This document shows, one piece after another, positions 36,236 to 44,361 of a DNA stretch of 64,000 nucleotides. The translations under genes were made by a program, and so were the position numbers. The notes below the pieces were generated by a model. It had not been told where the DNA came from. It made no database searches and saw nothing but the letters and a program-made list of their open reading frames with translations. Source of the DNA: Phycisphaerae bacterium (GTDB lineage Bacteria > Planctomycetota > Phycisphaerae > UBA1845); NCBI GenBank assembly GCA_029260215.1, contig JAJDDQ010000070.1:1-64000 (forward strand), in the 5' to 3' direction. How positions within the stretch are numbered: the stretch's first letter is position 1; each line of letters begins with the position of its first letter.

Positions 36236-36631
36236 CTTTGTCGCCGCATCATTTTCGTGCCCGTCTGATTCCGTCTGCGCCGGCGCTTCGCGTTCGTGGG
36301 GTGGCCGCACAGATTCGGGGGGCATGGTGGGTGCGTCTGTGGCGGAGTCTACAAAGCGGTACAGGTGCCGGTGCATCTCCGCCGAGGCGGCAGCCAGCTC
36401 AAGGTAGCCGCACAGCGCAAACACGCCGGCCAGTTCCTCCGCCAACGCGTCGGCGCACGCACTCGGAAACGTTGCGATGTCGACAAGTCTGCTTTCCACG
36501 AAGCAGACCTGCGCGCATTTCATCTCGATCCGCGTTTCGAGCCGCCCGCGCTCGTCAGCGCGGACAACCCGCGCGTAGCCGCGTTTGTCCGCCCACCTCA
36601 CAATCAGATTTGTGGCCAAGTCGTATTTCAT
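36185..36631 (-). CDS. Hypothetical protein
   Basis: The protein is 148 residues from ATG 36,631 (MKYDLATNLIVRWADKRGYA), with AAGGATG upstream; ATGs at 36,637 and 36,640 are alternatives. The N-terminal 100 residues look folded (RLETRIEMKCAQVCFVESRL, then a helical AEELAGVFALCGYLELAAAS). The C-terminus is a disordered Pro/Glu-rich tail. No family recognised. Confidence 0.5.
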   Translation of the reverse strand: MKYDLATNLIVRWADKRGYARVVRADERGRLETRIEMKCAQVCFVESRLVDIATFPSACADALAEELAGVFALCGYLELAAASAEMHRHLYRFVDSATDAPTMPPESVRPPHEREAPAQTESDGHENDAATKLPRGRDRVGQLFGIER

Positions 36632-37151
36632 GTTCATCATCCTTATCCGCCTCATGCAGTCATCTGGGATCATTCTCGACGCCCCTTCCATCGACAGCTT
36701 TGACAATCCGAATTGAGCGCGAAAAATCCTGACGGGCGACGGTAAGGCAGTAGGTAAGTAAGCCGTTTTACCTTATGCAGTGGTAGAGGCGCAAAGTACG
36801 TTATTTCAGTCTCAAAACGGCGTATGGCCTCGTCATGAGTGAGTGCCGGGGGTTGGCACTCCCGCCGCATCGCGCCCCAAAAGTATTTGTTTCGGTAAAG
36901 GCTTGCTGAACTCTTATTCGATTACTGTGGGCGTTCGACCCATAAGGCGGTCGATTCGCCTATAATCGGCGGATGTCCGGGCCGATACGCGATGTCCTTA
37001 TCGGACACGCTTTGTCACCATTCGCATACCGAAGGCGATGCGCTTTTGAACCGATGTGGTGGTTGGATCGATTGTGCGGTCCGCCGTGGTTTTCGCGATT
37101 GTTCGCGATACGGCTCTAAGCGAACTGCCAGTTCCGAACGGTGCAACAATC
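36632..37151. other. Divergent promoter gap
   Basis: No gene seen. A perfect -10 TATAAT is at 36,961-36,966, but the best upstream TTCGAC is 21 nt away, too far for a standard promoter. It presumably drives the HTH/receiver gene to the right. Confidence 0.35.
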
Positions 37152-37715
37152 ATGGCCCGTCGCAAAGAAGTGCTGACCACCGGAGATGTCGCGGAGATTT
37201 GCCAGGTAGCGCCGCGAACCGTTTCCAAATGGTTCGACAGCGGTCAACTCAAAGGTTACCGCGTTCCCGGCAGCAAGGACCGCCGCATCCCCGTCGCGGA
37301 TTTGATGAAGTTCATGCGCGAGCATGGCATGCCTTTGCGCGGTCTGGAATCCGGACTTACCAAGGTTCTGGTGGTTTCGCCGGACCGCAGCCTGTGCGAC
37401 TCGGTGGTTGAATCGCTGACACGGCAGAGAACCTACGAATGCAGCCATGCAGAGTCCGCGTTTGCAGCAGGTGTGGCTGCCGCCAAGCTCCAGCCGGTTG
37501 TTGTGCTTGTTGATGTGCAGTCTGAAGTCCTGTGCGATGCGGCTATCTGGTCTTCAGCGGCGGCGGTCGAGGGATTTTCGGCCCCGAAGTCAATCGCGTT
37601 GGCCGGGTCGGCTGTTGAGGCGGATCGCTGTGTGTCTGACGGGTTCCACGCAGGCTTGGTCAAGCCTTTCGAGGTGGGTGCCCTGGTTTCTGCCATCGAC
37701 AAAGCGCTCGGATAA
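37152..37715 (+). CDS. HTH protein fused to a receiver-like domain
   Basis: The protein is 187 residues from ATG 37,152; the longer frame upstream is unsupported. Residues 5-62 are a MerR/excisionase-type winged HTH (VLTTGDVAEICQVAPRTVSK, WFDSGQLKGYRVPGSKDRRI). The C-terminal 120 residues resemble a response-regulator receiver: SPDR acidic corner, VVVLVDVQ with a candidate phospho-Asp, and VKPFEVGALVSAI with the conserved Lys. The DNA-binding domain precedes the receiver, the reverse of normal regulators. It probably regulates transcription, with or without phosphorylation. No histidine kinase is adjacent. Confidence 0.7.
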   Translation: MARRKEVLTTGDVAEICQVAPRTVSKWFDSGQLKGYRVPGSKDRRIPVADLMKFMREHGMPLRGLESGLTKVLVVSPDRSLCDSVVESLTRQRTYECSHAESAFAAGVAAAKLQPVVVLVDVQSEVLCDAAIWSSAAAVEGFSAPKSIALAGSAVEADRCVSDGFHAGLVKPFEVGALVSAIDKALG

Positions 37716-37926
37716 TCCCTACCTGCCAAATCTTCCGTTTTTCCGATAATGGTCGACCGCCATAGAAATTTTCGTTTCGGTCATTTTTTTCTCAGAAAAT
37801 CGACCTGCGGCGGGAAATTGTCAGCGGGCCTGAAAAAACGCCCTGAAGCGGCCCCCACGTCCCCATTTTTCCGTTGTTACTGAACAAAAAACCTTTGATT
37901 TTCTCACGATTTCACCGTTTTTAGAC

Positions 37927-37956
37927 TTGAACTCGGGGATGCAGATCGGTTAGACT
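37927..37956 (+). promoter_or_regulatory. Candidate sigma-70 promoter of the leader RNA
   Basis: TTGAAC and TAGACT with an 18-nt spacer. Transcription from here would run through the structured region into the terminator at 38,072-38,116. Confidence 0.5.
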
Positions 37957-37962
37957 CAGTCG

Positions 37963-38116
37963 GAGTTGAGGGCCTCGCTGTGGCGACTTGCTTGCGGGCG
38001 CTTGACTGGTACGGAAAACCGAACCCTTGCTGCCGTGGGAAGCGGCTTGGGTCCTTAAGAGCTTTGGAGAGAGAGAGCATGGTTCAGCTTTAGGCTGATC
38101 GTGCTCTCTTTTTTTC
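37963..38116 (+). ncRNA. Candidate structured RNA or attenuated leader
   Basis: About 155 nt lie between a promoter-like site and an intrinsic terminator, upstream of the first PEP-CTERM gene. Foldable elements seen by eye: AGGGCC pairing with GGTCCT about 85 nt later to close a domain; a hairpin GGTACGG-AAAA-CCGAACC; CGC-TGTG-GCG; and GCTGCC / AGCGGC. It does not match the c-di-GMP, tmRNA, SRP or RNase P consensus as I know them. It may be a stand-alone small RNA or a riboswitch-like leader of the PEP-CTERM gene. No protein frame explains it. Confidence 0.4.
38072..38116 (+). terminator. Strong intrinsic terminator in the leader
   Basis: Outer stem AGAGAGCA / TGCTCTCT, inner stem TCAGC / GCTGA, then a run of T. 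It ends 63 nt before the PEP-CTERM start, so it could end a small RNA or attenuate the gene. Confidence 0.8.
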
Positions 38117-38178
38117 GTGGACTTGCTCGGGTTCGGTATTTTGCAAGAGTGAACGTTCCTATTTTGGAGGAGGCTAAT

Positions 38179-38742
38179 ATGCTGAAGAAAATGTTGGTAG
38201 CTGCTGTGGCGATGGGTGTGATGGCCACGGCTGGCTTGGCGGATGTTACGCTGAGCTACAGTCCGAGTGAGTTTGATATTGCGGAAGTCGAGAACGGTCC
38301 TTTGGACATCGCGGTTTCGTTGACGTCGAATCCCGGTACGGACGCGCTGATCGCGTCGATCGGTTTCGAATACGACGATGGCAGTGATGGTTGGGCTGGC
38401 TTGAATCCGCAGGGATTCGAGTGGACGTTCGAGGGCAATGACAACCCAAACACTTGGTTTGTGAGCGGTGGCCTGCCGAGTCCGGCGGCTGTTGCATTCG
38501 TGCCCGGCGTTGAGATTGACGTTCCGGACGGAACTACGGTCGAAATCGCAACCTTGGCCGTCAGACCTGAAGCCACTGGCGACTTCGTCCTGAACTCGAA
38601 TGTCGTCAACCTGACGGATGCGAACCTGCTTCCGCTGTCGCTCAAGGGTGGCGATCCCACGACGATTTCGGTTACGCCGGAGCCGGCGAGCCTTGGCCTG
38701 CTGGCCCTTGGCGCGCTCGCGATGATTCGTCGCCGTCGCTAA
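38179..38742 (+). CDS. PEP-CTERM sorted exoprotein 1
   Basis: The protein is 187 residues from ATG 38,179, preceded by GGAGGAGG. The signal peptide is MLKKMLVAAVAMGVMATAGL-ADV. The middle is a beta-rich domain (SNPGTDALIASIGFEYDDGS, WTFEGNDNPNTWFVSGG) resembling cohesin-like or PEP-CTERM-associated folds. The C-terminus TPEPASLGLLALGALAMIRR is a textbook PEP-CTERM signal: PEP, one transmembrane helix, arginine cluster. An exosortase would cut it and attach the protein to the surface or matrix; none is in the window. A paralogue follows. Confidence 0.85.
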   Translation: MLKKMLVAAVAMGVMATAGLADVTLSYSPSEFDIAEVENGPLDIAVSLTSNPGTDALIASIGFEYDDGSDGWAGLNPQGFEWTFEGNDNPNTWFVSGGLPSPAAVAFVPGVEIDVPDGTTVEIATLAVRPEATGDFVLNSNVVNLTDANLLPLSLKGGDPTTISVTPEPASLGLLALGALAMIRRRR

Positions 38743-38784
38743 GTCGACTTTGACGAGATAGAACTATTCAATTTCGCCTCCAGC

Positions 38785-38819
38785 AGGCTGCGTGACGCAA
38801 GTACACGCAGCCTGTTTTT
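38785..38819 (+). terminator. Terminator after PEP-CTERM gene 1
   Basis: Perfect 10-bp stem AGGCTGCGTG / CACGCAGCCT followed by GTTTTTCTTTTT. The same 3' region recurs after gene 2 with one mismatch. Confidence 0.9.
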
Positions 38820-38898
38820 CTTTTTGCGCCGACTGGTTCGGTGGCGGTGGGGCGCGTTGCGTGCATGTTTCGTGGATTGCGGTTTTGGGCGTTGGGAA

Positions 38899-38926
38899 GT
38901 CCGCGCGAACTGAAGTTCGCGGCTCG
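38899..38926. repeat. Family A palindromic repeat, copy 4
   Basis: GTCCGCGCGAACTGAAGTTC plus GCGGCTCG, inverse orientation to copies 1-3. It lies in the 402-bp gap between the two PEP-CTERM genes, which otherwise holds only the terminator and no gene. Confidence 0.7.
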
Positions 38927-39144
38927 TTGTGGGTGGATTGGGGATTGCTCTGGTGATGCGTTACACATGAATCGACGGGTAATTCACGTTGCTACTGATA
39001 GGTGTGGGGCTTTGGCGTAATGTGCGTTTGTCTTGGTCCACCGCTTTCTTACGGGCGCGGCTCTGTTCGTCTATTTACGTCGAGCGATGGCTGACAAGGT
39101 GCTGGCGAGCCAGTGTGAACGTTCCTGTTTTGGAGGAGGCTGAC

Positions 39145-39693
39145 ATGTTGAAGAGAGTTTTGGTGGCTGCTGTGGCGATGGGTTTGATGGCTTCGGCGGG
39201 TTTGGCGGATATTACGCTGAGCTACAGTCCGAACGTGATTTCGCTCGTTGATACGACGGACATTGCGATTTCGTTGACGTCGAATCCAGGTACGTCTGCA
39301 CTGATTGCGTCCATCGGTTTCGAGTACGACACCTCAAGCGATGCTTGGGGTGCCCTGAACCCTCAGGGGTTCGAATGGACCTTTGAGGGCAATGACAATC
39401 CAAACACATGGTTTGTCAGCGGCGACCTGCCGAACCCGTCGGCGGTTGCATTTGTGCCCGGTGTTGAGATTGATGTTCCGGATGGAACGTCGGTCGAAAT
39501 CGCTGTGCTGACGGTCGCGCCCGAGTTCGACGGTGTATGGAGCCTTGCGTCGAATATCGTCAACTTGACGGATGAGAACCTGCTCCCGCTGTCGGTTAAG
39601 GGTGGTGATCCCACGACGATCGCGACGCCGGAGCCGGCGAGCCTCGGCCTGTTGGCCCTTGGCATGCTGGCGATGCTTCGTCGTCGTCGCTAA
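39145..39693 (+). CDS. PEP-CTERM sorted exoprotein 2
   Basis: The protein is 182 residues from ATG 39,145 after GGAGGAGG. It is a tandem paralogue of the preceding protein: same signal peptide pattern (MLKRVLVAAVAMGLMASAGL), same IGFEYD and GNDNPNTWFVSG core and the same PEP-CTERM (ATPEPASLGLLALGMLAMLR). The leaders are also alike around AACGTTCCT...TTTTGGAGGAGGCT. The upstream structured RNA of gene 1 is not repeated here. It is probably a second surface or matrix protein. Confidence 0.85.
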   Translation: MLKRVLVAAVAMGLMASAGLADITLSYSPNVISLVDTTDIAISLTSNPGTSALIASIGFEYDTSSDAWGALNPQGFEWTFEGNDNPNTWFVSGDLPNPSAVAFVPGVEIDVPDGTSVEIAVLTVAPEFDGVWSLASNIVNLTDENLLPLSVKGGDPTTIATPEPASLGLLALGMLAMLRRRR

Positions 39694-39734
39694 GTCGACT
39701 TTGACGAGATTGAACTATTCAATTCGCCTCCAGC

Positions 39735-39769
39735 GGGCCGCGTGACGTAAGTACACGCAGCCTGTTTTT
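39735..39769 (+). terminator. Terminator after PEP-CTERM gene 2
   Basis: GGGCCGCGTG / CACGCAGCCT stem with a C-A mismatch (and a weak terminal G-T pair), then a T-run. It is a diverged duplicate of the terminator after gene 1. Confidence 0.75.
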
Positions 39770-40013
39770 CTCTTTTTACTTTTGGCGTTCCGCTGCAAGA
39801 GTTTCGTACGGGTTATGAGCCGACTTTGGCTTGCTGTTTGGGGCGGGCGATGCTTTCACAGGGAACGCCCTCTGATGTCGCAGCGTCCGCTAAACGGCAA
39901 GCCACGGTCACACGCGCTGACCCTTTCGGGGCTGGCCTGTTACAAGAATGGTCACTGCCAGCCCGTGCTTTTGCCTGCCGAGAGATTGGTGTTAGGCGAG
40001 ATGCCATCGCGCG

Positions 40014-40038
40014 CACCGGTTGAAAACCGGTGCCACAC
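40014..40038. repeat. Family B hairpin repeat, single copy
   Basis: CACCGGTTGAAAACCGGTGC followed by CACAC. The same hairpin occurs at 51,996 and 57,259, each time as the right member of an inverted pair. Confidence 0.7.
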
Positions 40039-40188
40039 CAGGAAATGCGTTTCTCTAAGGAATTTTGGTGTTTTTGGACGTGATTGGCTGATGCCTCCGG
40101 GTGTGTATTGGGGGCGGGGAGTCGTTACAATGTGTGGCGTTCCGGGCGGTTGATTTTTTTTGAAGCGGGCGATTGTTGTGGTTTGGGC

Positions 40189-40216
40189 GTCCGCGCGAAC
40201 TGAAGTTCGCGGCTCG
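40189..40216. repeat. Family A palindromic repeat, copy 5
   Basis: Same orientation and core as copy 4 (GTCCGCGCGAACTGAAGTTC). Confidence 0.7.
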
Positions 40217-40290
40217 TGAGGGGCGAACGGACTTTGATGGGACGAATTTGACGGTGCGACGGGGCGCTGTTTTTGAATTGGAGATATTCG

Positions 40291-43254
40291 GTGGGACGTA
40301 TTACGACGGTGGTGGCGATTTTGGTTTCGGTTCTTGCGGTCGGGGTTGGGGTGTGTCGGGCGGGGGCGAACGCGTTCGTCAATTGGGAGAACGCCCACGT
40401 TCATCCGCTGGACATGACGCCCGACGGGACACGTCTGCTGGCGGTCAATACGGCTGACGCGCGACTTGAGGTTTTCGATATTTCTTCGGGGTCGCCGGTG
40501 CATCTCGTGTCGATCCCCGTGGGGGTTGATCCGGTTTCGGTGCGCGCGTTCAGCGATACCGAAGTCTGGGTGGCGAATCATATTTCGGACAGTGTGAGCA
40601 TCGTCGATCTGACCTCGATGAACGTTCGCGCGACGATTACGACGAAGGATGAGCCGGCGGATATCGTGTTCGCGGGGAATCCGCTGCGCGCGTTCGTCAC
40701 CTGTTCGCAGGAAAACGTTATTCAGGTTTTCGATCCGGGTAACCTGGCGGCTGCCCCGGTCGAAGTCGCGATCCTGGGTGAAGACCCGCGTGCGATGGCG
40801 GTCAGCCCGGACGGTTCGACGGTCTATACGGCTGTTTTTGAATCGGGCAATGGGACGACTTCGCTCGGCGGGGGGGCTGACGTTGGGGTGATCGTTTTTC
40901 CGCCGAACGTTGTGAACGAAGCGCAGGGTCCGTACGGCGGGGTCAATCCTCCGCCGAATGACGGTGCCTCTTTCGATCCTGCGCAAAACGGTGCGAACCC
41001 CGCTCCGCCGCGTGTGGGCATGATCGTGAAGAAAGACGCAGCCGGGGCGTGGATGGATGACAACGGCGGCGACTGGACGAATCTGGTGTCCGGTCCGCAG
41101 GCTGCTTTGTCCGGTCGGCCGGTCGGCTGGGACCTGCCCGATCACGATCTGGCGATTATTGATGCCAATACGCTGGCAGTCGGTTACGCCAATCGCCTGA
41201 TGAATATCTGTATGGCTGTCGGGGTGAATCCGGCGACGGGTAACGTGTCGGTTATTGGAACGGAGGCTACGAACGAGATTCGTTTCGAGCCGGTTATTGC
41301 GGGGCGATTCATTCGCGTCAACCTGGCGATGGTCGATCCGGTTTCGCCGAATCCGTCGGCGATTGTCGATCTGAATGCGCATCTGGACTACACGGTTTCG
41401 ACGGTGCCGCAGGGGCAGCGCGACCAGTCGATTGGCGATCCGCGCGGGATTGTCTGGAACGCTGCCGGTACGCGTGCGTATGTTTCGGGCATGGGTTCGA
41501 ATAATGTCGTTGTCGTTGACGCAGCTGGGTCGCGCGCGGGTTTGTCATCGACGATTGAGGTCGGCGAAGGGCCGACGGGTGTGTCGCTGGACGAATCGCA
41601 ATCGCGACTCTACGTGCTCAACAAATTCGAGGCCTCCATCTCGACGATCGATACGACCATCGAGACGGAGGTTGGCAGGGTGTCGCTGTTCGATCCGTCG
41701 CCGGTCGCGATCAAGGCGGGTCGGAAGCATTTGTACGACACGCACAAGAACTCGGGGCTGGGCCATATCGCGTGCGGGTCGTGTCATATCGACAGCCGCA
41801 TGGATCGGCTGGCGTGGGACTTGGGCGCGCCGGACGGGGACATGAAAGTGTTCAATCAGAATTGCAACCTGGGGATCGGCGCGCTGGGCAACTGTGAGGA
41901 CTGGCACCCGATGAAAGGCCCGATGACCACGCAGACGTTGCAGGATATCATTGGCAAGGAGCCTTTGCATTGGCGTGGCGATCGGGACGGTATCGAGGAG
42001 TTCAACGACGCGTTCATCGGATTGCAAGGCGACGATGAGAATCTGTCGCCGCAGGAGATGCAGGAATTCGAGGATTTTCTGGCGACGATTACGTTTCCGC
42101 CAAACCCGTTCCGCGCATTTGACAATTCGCTGCCGACGAATCTGCCGCTCCCTGGGCATTTCACGACCGGGCGTTTCGGGGCTGCGGCTCAGCCGTTGCC
42201 CAATGGTAATGCGCAGGCGGGCTTGTTGAATTACCGCACGGGTCTGCTGGATTCGGTGGCGGGGCTTGGCTCGATTCAATGCGTGACGTGCCACACGCTT
42301 TCAACCGGTGCGGGCACGAATCGCCGCTTGGTGGGTGCTCAGTTTCAGCCGTTCCCCGGTGGGCCTAACGGCGAAGATCATCTGGCGATCGTTTCTGTAG
42401 ACGGCTCGACGAATGTGAGTATCAAAGTGCCGCACCTGCGCAATCTTTACGAGAAGGTCGGATTCGACACGACGCAGACGATCAATACGGCTGGGTTCGG
42501 GTTTCTGCATGACGGAAGTGTCGATTCGATTGCCCGATTTGTGAACGAGCCGGTTTTCGACCTGGCCAGCGATCAGGAGACGGCTGACATGGTTGCGTTC
42601 ATGCTGGCGTTCTCCGGTTCGGATTTGCCGATTGGCTCGTTCAGCAACGTCTTAGAACTGCGCGGCCCGAACAGCCTCGACACGCGGGCGGCGGTGGGTG
42701 CGCAGGTGACATTCGATGGCACGAACAACGCCGACGCGGGTGATGTTGCGTTGTTGCAGTCGATGATGACGCTGGCCAACTCGGGCGATGTCGGCTTGAT
42801 CGCCAAGGGCGTGCGCGGCGGCGAGCTGCGCGGTTATGAATACGTTGGGCCTAACGCTTTTCAGTCCGATCGTTCGTCGGAGGCGGTCAACGCTTTGGTG
42901 CTGCGTAACGGTTCAGGCCAGGGTGAAGAGATGACCTTTACCGTTGTGCCGAACGGAACGCAGAGGCGCATGGGTATCGACCGGGACACCGACGGGTTTC
43001 TGGATCGCGATGAGCTTGATGCATGTGCGAATCCGGCGGACGCAGCCTCCACGCCGAATAACGTGGTCATCGCCGGTGATTTCGACGTTGATGCCGATGT
43101 GGATATCCACGATTTTTCGGGATTCCTCGATTGTTACGTCGGGCCGGGCGGAGCGGCGAGTTTGACCTGTCGCTGTGCGTTCGATTTCGATCAGGACGGT
43201 GACGTTGACTGGCACGATTTCCTCGGGTTGCAACTTCGCTTTACCGGCGAATGA
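40291..43254 (+). CDS. Beta-propeller / di-haem c-type cytochrome with dockerin
   Basis: The protein is 987 residues from GTG 40,291, eight nt after GGAG; TTG 40,273 is possible. The signal peptide is followed by a YVTN-type propeller (LVSIPVGVDPVSVRAF, DSVSIVDLTSMNVRATI, DPRAMAVSPDGSTVYTA, VSGMGSNNVVVVDAAGS). Two haem-binding motifs follow: CGSCH near residue 495 and CVTCH near 664, in a region resembling MauG/di-haem peroxidases (LHWRGDRDGIEEFNDAFIGL). The end is a dockerin pair (DVDADVDIHDF, DFDQDGDVDWHDF). It is probably a periplasmic or surface redox protein. Whether it is a peroxidase, oxidase or electron conduit cannot be told from sequence alone. Confidence 0.85.
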   Translation: MGRITTVVAILVSVLAVGVGVCRAGANAFVNWENAHVHPLDMTPDGTRLLAVNTADARLEVFDISSGSPVHLVSIPVGVDPVSVRAFSDTEVWVANHISDSVSIVDLTSMNVRATITTKDEPADIVFAGNPLRAFVTCSQENVIQVFDPGNLAAAPVEVAILGEDPRAMAVSPDGSTVYTAVFESGNGTTSLGGGADVGVIVFPPNVVNEAQGPYGGVNPPPNDGASFDPAQNGANPAPPRVGMIVKKDAAGAWMDDNGGDWTNLVSGPQAALSGRPVGWDLPDHDLAIIDANTLAVGYANRLMNICMAVGVNPATGNVSVIGTEATNEIRFEPVIAGRFIRVNLAMVDPVSPNPSAIVDLNAHLDYTVSTVPQGQRDQSIGDPRGIVWNAAGTRAYVSGMGSNNVVVVDAAGSRAGLSSTIEVGEGPTGVSLDESQSRLYVLNKFEASISTIDTTIETEVGRVSLFDPSPVAIKAGRKHLYDTHKNSGLGHIACGSCHIDSRMDRLAWDLGAPDGDMKVFNQNCNLGIGALGNCEDWHPMKGPMTTQTLQDIIGKEPLHWRGDRDGIEEFNDAFIGLQGDDENLSPQEMQEFEDFLATITFPPNPFRAFDNSLPTNLPLPGHFTTGRFGAAAQPLPNGNAQAGLLNYRTGLLDSVAGLGSIQCVTCHTLSTGAGTNRRLVGAQFQPFPGGPNGEDHLAIVSVDGSTNVSIKVPHLRNLYEKVGFDTTQTINTAGFGFLHDGSVDSIARFVNEPVFDLASDQETADMVAFMLAFSGSDLPIGSFSNVLELRGPNSLDTRAAVGAQVTFDGTNNADAGDVALLQSMMTLANSGDVGLIAKGVRGGELRGYEYVGPNAFQSDRSSEAVNALVLRNGSGQGEEMTFTVVPNGTQRRMGIDRDTDGFLDRDELDACANPADAASTPNNVVIAGDFDVDADVDIHDFSGFLDCYVGPGGAASLTCRCAFDFDQDGDVDWHDFLGLQLRFTGE

Positions 43255-43275
43255 TGCGGCGACACTTTGTGCGGC

Positions 43276-43530
43276 TCAGTCGGCGAACAGCGTGTGTGGA
43301 TCAAGCCCTTCGGCTTTGATGAGCAGGGCGAACTCTTCGTGGCATTCCGGGCAGACCTTCAGATGCTGGGCGACCTGCTGGAGGTAGGCGGTGCGTGGAG
43401 CGTGCTCTTTGATTGCGCTTAGATAATCGGCTACGCGATCAAGCACCTCAGCGCAGTCGATCTCGTTGTCGGCTGTGGCGTTTACCAGTCGCGCAAGGTT
43501 GGCCAGTTGTTCTTCCGTCGGTTTCATCAC
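43276..43530 (-). CDS. Putative zinc-binding anti-sigma factor
   Basis: The protein is 84 residues. Its C-terminal half carries HLKVCPECHEEF, the H..CxxC-type zinc motif of ZAS anti-sigma factors. There is no membrane anchor, so it would be cytoplasmic. It begins 9 nt after the sigma-factor gene on the same strand, the usual arrangement. It probably binds and restrains that sigma factor; redox or metal sensing is possible. Confidence 0.65.
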   Translation of the reverse strand: MMKPTEEQLANLARLVNATADNEIDCAEVLDRVADYLSAIKEHAPRTAYLQQVAQHLKVCPECHEEFALLIKAEGLDPHTLFAD

Positions 43531-43539
43531 AGTCTCATT

Positions 43540-44154
43540 CTACATTTCGTTGGCGAGCACTTCTCTGACGGTGTCGGCGTCAAAGCCCGCGCGTGTCAAC
43601 GCGGCTTTTAGTTTCTTTCGGGCGTCGTGGGAGACTTTGTATATCGCTCCGGGGGTTGCGGCCAACCGATCCGCCAGCATGACCTGTGGAACACCCTCGA
43701 GTTCGCCGAGCAGCACCTGTCGCTGACGGGAGGTCAGTTGCCCTTCGATCGCGGATCGGAGAACGGCGAACAACTCCGCACGCGCGCCTGTGGCTTCATT
43801 GTTGGGAGTCGGTGAATCCGGTGGAGCGACCGGGTCTGGAACTTCGTCGAGCGACGCGGCAGTTTGACGCCGCTTGCGGAGCGCGGTCAGGCTCACGCGC
43901 ACGGCGACGGCCATCGCCCATGTTGTAAAGCTGCTGTCGCGACGAAACGTGTCAAGTCGCTCCAGCACGCGCAACACGGCATCTTGCGTGAAGTCCTCCA
44001 GGTCGACTTCGGTGACGTCGGATCGGCCCTTGAACGCGGCCCCAAGCCCCCGCCTGAGACGCGTGCGCAAAGCGGCCGTCACGCCGCCGTGGCCCGCCTT
44101 CAGGCCAGCAATCCAATCGTCGATTTCGATTCCCTCGATCATGACCGATCCCAT
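43540..44154 (-). CDS. ECF-type RNA polymerase sigma factor
   Basis: The protein is 204 residues (ATG 44,154; ATG 44,142 also possible). Region 2 is visible as DLEDFTQDAVLRVLERLDTF, SFTTWAMAVAVRVSLTALRK, and region 4 as LTSRQRQVLLGELEGVPQVM LADRLAATPGAIYKVSHDAR KKLK. It would direct RNA polymerase to a specific regulon. The next gene is its likely anti-sigma factor. The region 4 helix ending in AIYKVSHDARKKL is typical of planctomycete ECF groups. Confidence 0.85.
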   Translation of the reverse strand: MGSVMIEGIEIDDWIAGLKAGHGGVTAALRTRLRRGLGAAFKGRSDVTEVDLEDFTQDAVLRVLERLDTFRRDSSFTTWAMAVAVRVSLTALRKRRQTAASLDEVPDPVAPPDSPTPNNEATGARAELFAVLRSAIEGQLTSRQRQVLLGELEGVPQVMLADRLAATPGAIYKVSHDARKKLKAALTRAGFDADTVREVLANEM

Positions 44155-44361
44155 CAGTATCCGTTGTAGTCAATTCATCCGCGAAATGCGAGCGGATGTG
44201 GTTATCGCCCGCGATAAATAAATCGGGTTTTCGAGGTAAGGATCGCGACGCACGGCGCGTCTGAGGTGGTGGAAGGTCAATGTGCCGTCAGCGGATGCCG
44301 AGCGTTTCGGCATCGGTTCGTGACCGAGTCCGATAGCGGTACAATTTTAGGAGATGATTTG

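Larger units (their letters stand above)
39694..40290. other. Repeat-bearing gap
   Basis: No gene is supported. It holds the weakened terminator of PEP-CTERM gene 2, one family B hairpin and one family A repeat just before the cytochrome gene. Confidence 0.5.

Noticed and set aside
36670-36870. Short minus-strand frame upstream of the hypothetical gene
   Set aside because: No ribosome-binding site and basic, low-complexity translation.
38101-38178. Upstream start for PEP-CTERM gene 1 (MLSFFRG...)
   Set aside because: It lies in the terminator stem; ATG 38,179 has GGAGGAGG and begins a perfect signal peptide.
39952-41382. Minus-strand frame of 476 codons opposite the cytochrome gene and repeats
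   Set aside because: Arg/His/Asn-rich shadow; the plus-strand protein has clear haem motifs.
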